From NCBI GenBank assembly GCA_029287645.1, contig JARFQS010000008.1, forward strand, positions 1 to 9,880: 9,880 bases of DNA. Direction: 5' to 3'. Position 1 is the first letter of the stretch. Each line of letters begins with the position of its first letter. Below the pieces are notes generated by a model. It worked only from the letters and a program-made list of their open reading frames with translations, searched no databases and was not told the origin of the DNA. Source of the DNA: Thermoanaerobaculia bacterium (GTDB lineage Bacteria > Acidobacteriota > Thermoanaerobaculia > Multivoradales > JAHEKO01). A program made the position numbers and the translations under genes. Shown one piece after another: positions 7,350 through 9,880 of the stretch.

Positions 7350-7616
7350 GTGGAGCGAAGCGTCAGAGAGTATCTCGCCGAGATCGGCCGACGAGGCGGG
7401 AGGAAGAGCCGTCGCGTGCTAGATCCGCAGACAGCGCGGACAATGGTTCGGGTGCGTGAGGCAAGGCGAATGTACCGTCGATTCCATGCGGAGTGCTTCT
7501 GGTCGTTCGATCCTGACTACCCGATCGGCTCCTCAGATGTCACCTGGGTGGCGGAGCAGCTCCGCAAGCACGGCGGGCGCGACGCTTGGCGGGCGGCGGA
7601 GAGACTATGCCCTTGA
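7350..7616 (+). CDS. Small basic protein paired with AbiEii-like NTase
   Basis: An 88-residue unrecognised protein, and the likely partner (antitoxin, modulator or cofactor) of the nucleotidyltransferase that overlaps it. An N-terminal basic patch GRRGGRKSRR (13-22) is AT-hook-like and suggests nucleic-acid contact. Then come an Arg-rich helix (30-46) and two conserved-looking motifs, HAECFWSFDPDYPI (46-59) and VAEQLRKHGGRDAWRAAERL (67-86). It has no membrane segment or signal peptide and one Cys pair (C49, C87). The GTG at 7350 is the only start between the in-frame TAA at 7338-7340 and the basic patch; there is no clear ribosome site, and the message may be leaderless. It is far shorter than AbiEi, the usual winged-helix antitoxin of AbiEii. 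From memory, short proteins of this type recur beside AbiEii-like enzymes under hypothetical names; I could not verify this. Confidence 0.8.
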   Translation: MERSVREYLAEIGRRGGRKSRRVLDPQTARTMVRVREARRMYRRFHAECFWSFDPDYPIGSSDVTWVAEQLRKHGGRDAWRAAERLCP

Positions 7617-8389
7617 CCGACTACCAGGCCAGCCTTGCCCGGCTCCTCTCCGAGAATCGAACGTTCGACTCCTATCTCGCCGGGGGAGCCGCGATCTTGA
7701 TCGAGCCGAACACGATGCGTTTCAGCCGTGATCTCGACTACTTCCACGACTCCGAGGCCCGGGTCGCGGAGGCCTTTTCAGCCGACAGCAGGCTGCTCGA
7801 GTCGCGCGGGTACTCGATCGATGTGGACCTGAACCAACCCGGTTTCGTGCGAGCGATCGTTCGCAAGGACCAGGAGGCCGCCAAGGTCGACTGGGCACGA
7901 GACTCCGACTGGCGATTCATGCCAACGGTGAGAGACGACCGGGTCGGCTTCCTGCTCCATCCGGTCGACCTCGCCGTCAACAAGGTGCTGGCGCTCGCCG
8001 GCCGCGATGAACCACGTGATGTCCTGGATACCCTTCATCTCCATCACCAGGTCCTCGTGCTCGGCGCACTGTGCTGGGCAGCCTGTGGCAAGGACCCCGG
8101 CTTCACGCCCTTGTCGCTCCTGGAGCTACTTCGACGGCGTGGGCGGATCCGCGAGGAGGACCTGGCGCGACTCGACCTTGCCGAGCCTGTCGATCTTCAT
8201 GCCCTGAAGACGGAATGGCTGGAAGCACTCGACTCCGTCGAGCCCTTCGTCGTCTCCCGACCCTCCGAAGAGATCGGCTGTCTCTACTACAGCCCTTCTC
8301 AGCACGACTTCGTCGACCCCCGGGAAGTCACAGACGCCGTGCCGCACTTCGGGAAGCCAGGCGGCGTACTGCCACGCATCGTCGACTAG
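7607..8389 (+). CDS. AbiEii-family nucleotidyltransferase (putative toxin)
   Basis: A 260-residue protein of the AbiEii/AbiGii toxin group in the DNA polymerase beta-like nucleotidyltransferase superfamily. Family members add nucleotides to RNA (for some relatives, tRNA 3' ends) and halt growth, in type IV toxin-antitoxin or phage-abortive settings. Visible motifs are YLAGGAAILIEP (23-34, the GG loop), RFSRDLDYF (38-46, with D42 and D44), AKVDWARDSD (92-101, third acidic D95) and the C-terminal helix motif AVNKVLALAGRDEPRDVLD (123-141, K126, R133, R137, D138). The ATG at 7607 is preferred over an in-frame TTG at 7586 because GGAGAG at 7598-7603 precedes it and homologues start near MPLTDYQ. 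It overlaps the small partner gene by 10 bases. It converges on mazF, with 20 bases between stop codons. The cognate target and true partner are inferred. Confidence 0.88.
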   Translation: MPLTDYQASLARLLSENRTFDSYLAGGAAILIEPNTMRFSRDLDYFHDSEARVAEAFSADSRLLESRGYSIDVDLNQPGFVRAIVRKDQEAAKVDWARDSDWRFMPTVRDDRVGFLLHPVDLAVNKVLALAGRDEPRDVLDTLHLHHQVLVLGALCWAACGKDPGFTPLSLLELLRRRGRIREEDLARLDLAEPVDLHALKTEWLEALDSVEPFVVSRPSEEIGCLYYSPSQHDFVDPREVTDAVPHFGKPGGVLPRIVD

Positions 8390-8407
8390 ATGACGTCGTA
8401 GACCTGC

Positions 8408-8484
8408 GATCAGAGCTCACCTAGAAGGCGGAGCTTCTGCTCGACCTCTTCGAGGATGGCGTTGGGGAGTCGAGCCAGGGCTCG
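8408..8484 (-). repeat. Direct repeat copy B (within intact mazF 3' end)
   Basis: This is the partner of 6330-6406, with 67 of 77 bases identical. It covers the last 24 codons of the mazF-like gene, its stop, and two bases beyond. A five-pair version of the palindrome lies at 8423-8438. With copy A it frames a 2078-base block carrying vapBC and the nucleotidyltransferase module. Confidence 0.9.
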
Positions 8485-8751
8485 AACGAGTCTCCGATTG
8501 TCGATCGAACGGCTCTGATCGATCATGACCTCGCAGTCCCGCTCGTTTCCCGCGATACCCCTGGGCAGCGGTACGCGGAGAAGGTTCTCACCCACGAGCC
8601 GCGTCGTGCAGGGCAGGACCCATGTCGAGGGATGCCCGGCGTCGTTGAGAAGATCGGACTGAATCACCAGGGCGGGGCGAACCTTACCCGGCTCGGTTCC
8701 CCGCCGGGGACTCAGGTCGGCGAGATACAGGGTCCCACGACGAATCTTCAC
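8410..8751 (-). CDS. mazF: MazF/PemK-family endoribonuclease toxin
   Basis: A 113-residue mRNA interferase of the MazF/PemK (CcdB-fold) family, expected to cut single-stranded RNA at short sequence motifs. The family profile is clear: RRGTLYLADLSPRRGTEPGK (4-23), then VRPALVIQSDLLN (24-36) with the catalytic Arg (R25), VLPCTT (45-50) with the catalytic-position Thr, and VMIDQSRSID (75-84). The length is standard. The start is GTG at 8751, overlapping the upstream antitoxin stop by four bases (GTGA), with GAAGGA as a distant ribosome site inside that gene. The last 24 codons recur as a remnant at 6332-6406. Target sequence is unknown. Confidence 0.93.
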   Translation of the reverse strand: MKIRRGTLYLADLSPRRGTEPGKVRPALVIQSDLLNDAGHPSTWVLPCTTRLVGENLLRVPLPRGIAGNERDCEVMIDQSRSIDNRRLVRALARLPNAILEEVEQKLRLLGEL

Positions 8752-9002
8752 CGGTCTTCGAGTCCTTCGGCCACGAGGGAGTCGAGCTCCTCGATTTCCT
8801 GCTTCAAAGACTCGCGAACGGCCAGCGAGTCACGCCGGTAGGCCTGCCGAAGAGACTCCCGATCCGTGACCTCTTTCAGCAGCCGCAATCCTCGTCGCAC
8901 CACCTCGACGTTACTCTTGGCGTCGAGCGTTGCCTTGAGCTCGAGCACGAGATCGAATTCTTCCGGGGGCAGCGTGATGCTCGACTTGGTATTGGGTTTC
9001 AT
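8748..9002 (-). CDS. MazE-like ribbon-helix-helix antitoxin
   Basis: An 84-residue antitoxin, first gene of the pair with the MazF-like toxin. The strand KSSITLPPEEFDLVLELKAT (6-25) and helix SNVEVVRRGLRLLKEV (30-45) match a ribbon-helix-helix DNA-binding fold. This is not the AbrB-type fold of E. coli MazE, so the pair resembles MazEF systems of B. subtilis and mycobacteria. The Glu/Arg-rich C-terminal half (48-84) should bind and block the toxin. The start at ATG 9002 has no good ribosome site, so the true start could lie within a few codons. It is coupled to mazF by a four-base overlap. A short dyad lies 18 bases upstream. Confidence 0.88.
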   Translation of the reverse strand: MKPNTKSSITLPPEEFDLVLELKATLDAKSNVEVVRRGLRLLKEVTDRESLRQAYRRDSLAVRESLKQEIEELDSLVAEGLEDR

Positions 9003-9019
9003 ATATTCATGATATCCCT

Positions 9020-9033
9020 ATCTGAAGACAGAT
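9020..9033 (-). promoter_or_regulatory. Candidate operator dyad upstream of the MazE-like gene
   Basis: ATCTG (9020-9024) and CAGAT (9029-9033) form five-base inverted arms around aaga, 18 bases before the antitoxin ATG. A second small palindrome, TCATGA (9007-9012), lies between. The position suits an autoregulatory ribbon-helix-helix site, but short arms like these also occur by chance. No clear -10/-35 pair was found. Confidence 0.3.
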
Positions 9034-9076
9034 CAAGGCAATCAATCCGGCATCGTCCCTGGCACTCAGTCTCGGG

Positions 9077-9091
9077 AACGGCTGGGCCGTT
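9077..9091 (-). terminator. Short hairpin between NTase and mazEF
   Basis: AACGGC (9077-9082) and GCCGTT (9086-9091) form a six-pair stem with a three-base loop, in the 257-base gap downstream of the nucleotidyltransferase gene (minus strand). No U-tract follows on the minus strand, so intrinsic termination is doubtful. Confidence 0.25.
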
Positions 9092-9140
9092 ACAGGCGTG
9101 GCCGGTCTGGCCGCTACCACTGACCGCCTGTCTGCCGGCG

Positions 9141-9257
9141 TCAGTACTCGTCGAAATCGACGGCTTCGGGAGCTTCAATTGCTGCCGCGCAATCGATGTT
9201 GAGCGTCGCGTAGGGAAGCGCTTCGAGGCGGGTACCGAGATCGAACCAGAAGGAAGG
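9141..9257 (-). pseudogene. Orphan coding-like fragment after the NTase gene
   Basis: The minus strand encodes 38 residues, PSFWFDLGTRLEALPYATL then NIDCAAAIEAPEAVDFDEY, ending in TGA at 9143-9141. Codon choice (C or G mostly at third positions) and the acidic ending look like a genuine protein C-terminus. It begins just after the nucleotidyltransferase stop, in a different frame, with no start codon or ribosome site. It may be the tail of a deleted gene. I do not recognise the family, and an open stretch by chance in GC-rich DNA is possible. Confidence 0.35.
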
Positions 9258-9259
9258 TC

Positions 9260-9847
9260 CTATCCGGCGACCTCTTCGAAAGCTTCTTCCAGCAGATCCC
9301 CGACTCCCAGGGTCTCGGATCGAGACCGAAGGTAGTCGAGATCCAATCGATCGTCCTGGATGCGCAGAATTCCGAGGACATCCCCCCATTGACGCTCTGA
9401 GACCTCGCCGCCGCCCTGGCGGTACCACTCGAGCTTGCGCAGGATCGTGTCCTCGGCGGTCTTTACAGGGACCGGTCGTGACGGCTCACCCAGCTCCAGC
9501 ATCTGACTCCGCTCGAGTTCCTCGCTGTCATAGCGATCTTTGCCCTTTGGAAAGAGGTCGATCTTGACGCCCGTTTTCAGGTGCACGAGATTGAATGAGG
9601 CGTGTTTGGAGATGGCCTGTGCCATGCGATCTCGATCGCAATAGAAGTCTTCGGCGAACTCAGCTGCCAAACGCTCAGCATCACCTGATTGCAGGTCGCA
9701 AACGATGTCGATGTCATGCGTTTGCCTCGGTATGCCATGAATCGAGCCGGCATAGGAACCGCCCAGGTGGTATCGACGACCGAGAGCGTCGAGCACGTCG
9801 AACACCAGGAAGGCGACTTGCAGGGCCTCGGGATCGTTTGGCTTCAT
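9260..9847 (-). CDS. Nucleotidyltransferase-fold protein, toxin-like
   Basis: A 195-residue protein with the minimal nucleotidyltransferase core of the polymerase beta superfamily, distinct from the AbiEii-like protein in this window. Motifs are YHLGGSYAGSIHGIP (26-40, the GGS loop at 29-31), RQTHDIDIVCD (41-51, with metal-binding D45 and D47) and VKIDLFPKG (94-102, third acidic D97). The C-terminal helical part carries AEDTILRKLEWYRQGG (131-146) and SERQWGDVLGILRIQ (150-164), which resemble the K-x-RD region of such enzymes. All catalytic acids are kept, so activity is plausible; the substrate (RNA, tRNA end or protein) is unknown. The ATG at 9847 has no strong ribosome site, and the frame stays open to the window edge, so a start further upstream cannot be excluded. 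An ATGA overlap with a possible preceding gene fits a two-gene module. Confidence 0.85.
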   Translation of the reverse strand: MKPNDPEALQVAFLVFDVLDALGRRYHLGGSYAGSIHGIPRQTHDIDIVCDLQSGDAERLAAEFAEDFYCDRDRMAQAISKHASFNLVHLKTGVKIDLFPKGKDRYDSEELERSQMLELGEPSRPVPVKTAEDTILRKLEWYRQGGGEVSERQWGDVLGILRIQDDRLDLDYLRSRSETLGVGDLLEEAFEEVAG

Positions 9848-9880
9848 CGAGCTGTCGGATCCGAGTCGGGACCATAGACC
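9844..9880 (-). CDS. Possible 3' end of an upstream gene (partial)
   Basis: In the frame that stops at TGA 9846-9844, the minus strand reads VYGPDSDPTAR to the window edge. The stop overlaps the nucleotidyltransferase ATG as ATGA, the classic coupling junction of toxin-antitoxin pairs. With only 11 codons visible the coding nature is a guess. If real, it would be the partner gene of the nucleotidyltransferase. Confidence 0.25.
   Translation of the reverse strand, partial: VYGPDSDPTAR

Noticed and set aside
7586..7606. TTG at 7586 as start of the AbiEii-like protein
   Set aside because: The ATG at 7607 has a better-placed GGAGAG site and matches the expected family N-terminus; the extra MAGGGET segment looks non-coding.
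7062..9002. Shared 11-mer ttgggtttcat at 7062-7072 and 8992-9002 (MKPK / MKPN on the minus strand)
   Set aside because: The shared stretch is too short, the flanks do not align, and a third MKPN start at 9847 uses different codons. It is more likely chance than a common leader.
9061..9140. Possible attC-like or integron recombination site
   Set aside because: The small GC hairpins here lack the core GTTRRRY/RYYYAAC pair, and no integrase gene is present.
9141..9428. 95-codon minus frame overlapping the NTase 3' end as a full gene
   Set aside because: Its first half is an Arg/Gly/Ser-rich shadow of the nucleotidyltransferase gene. Only the last 38 codons look coding-like, and they are reported as a fragment.

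Overview
The window is a GC-rich stretch of bacterial DNA. A 1302-residue AsmA-like protein points to a diderm (Gram-negative type) cell. The ATG/GTG/TTG starts, dense packing and many toxin-antitoxin-like genes fit a lineage such as Acidobacteriota, Myxococcota or a relative, but nothing seen here fixes the phylum. The first 66 bases are not genomic: they are an Illumina Nextera/P7 adapter, index and transposon mosaic end, so the contig truly begins at 67.

Housekeeping-like left part (67-6322): a STAND/AAA-type ATPase on the minus strand, whose 3' end is cut off by the contig end and replaced by adapter-encoded residues. Divergent from it, 74 bases away, is a two-gene plus-strand unit: a class II glutamine amidotransferase of the YafJ/EgtC-like group and, 26 bases later, a large AsmA-family protein with a TTG start.

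Accessory right part (about 6323-9880): four small toxin-like modules packed into 3.5 kb. In order these are vapBC (minus); a small basic protein plus an AbiEii-family nucleotidyltransferase (plus); a mazEF-type pair (minus); and a second, different nucleotidyltransferase-fold protein (minus) that may continue a gene pair beyond the right edge. Overlapping starts and stops (11, 10 and 4 bases) indicate translational coupling inside the modules.

Most notable: the last 77 bases of the mazF region (8408-8484) occur a second time, at about 87% identity and in the same orientation, at 6330-6406, between the asmA-like gene and vapC. The two copies flank exactly the block holding vapBC and the nucleotidyltransferase module, like direct repeats around an inserted cassette. 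In the last 15 codons every difference is synonymous, so the remnant comes from a homologous mazF that was once functional. Two further short coding-like fragments (7058-7165 and 9141-9257) suggest repeated gene turnover. The least described item is the 88-residue basic protein paired with the AbiEii-like enzyme in place of the usual AbiEi regulator.
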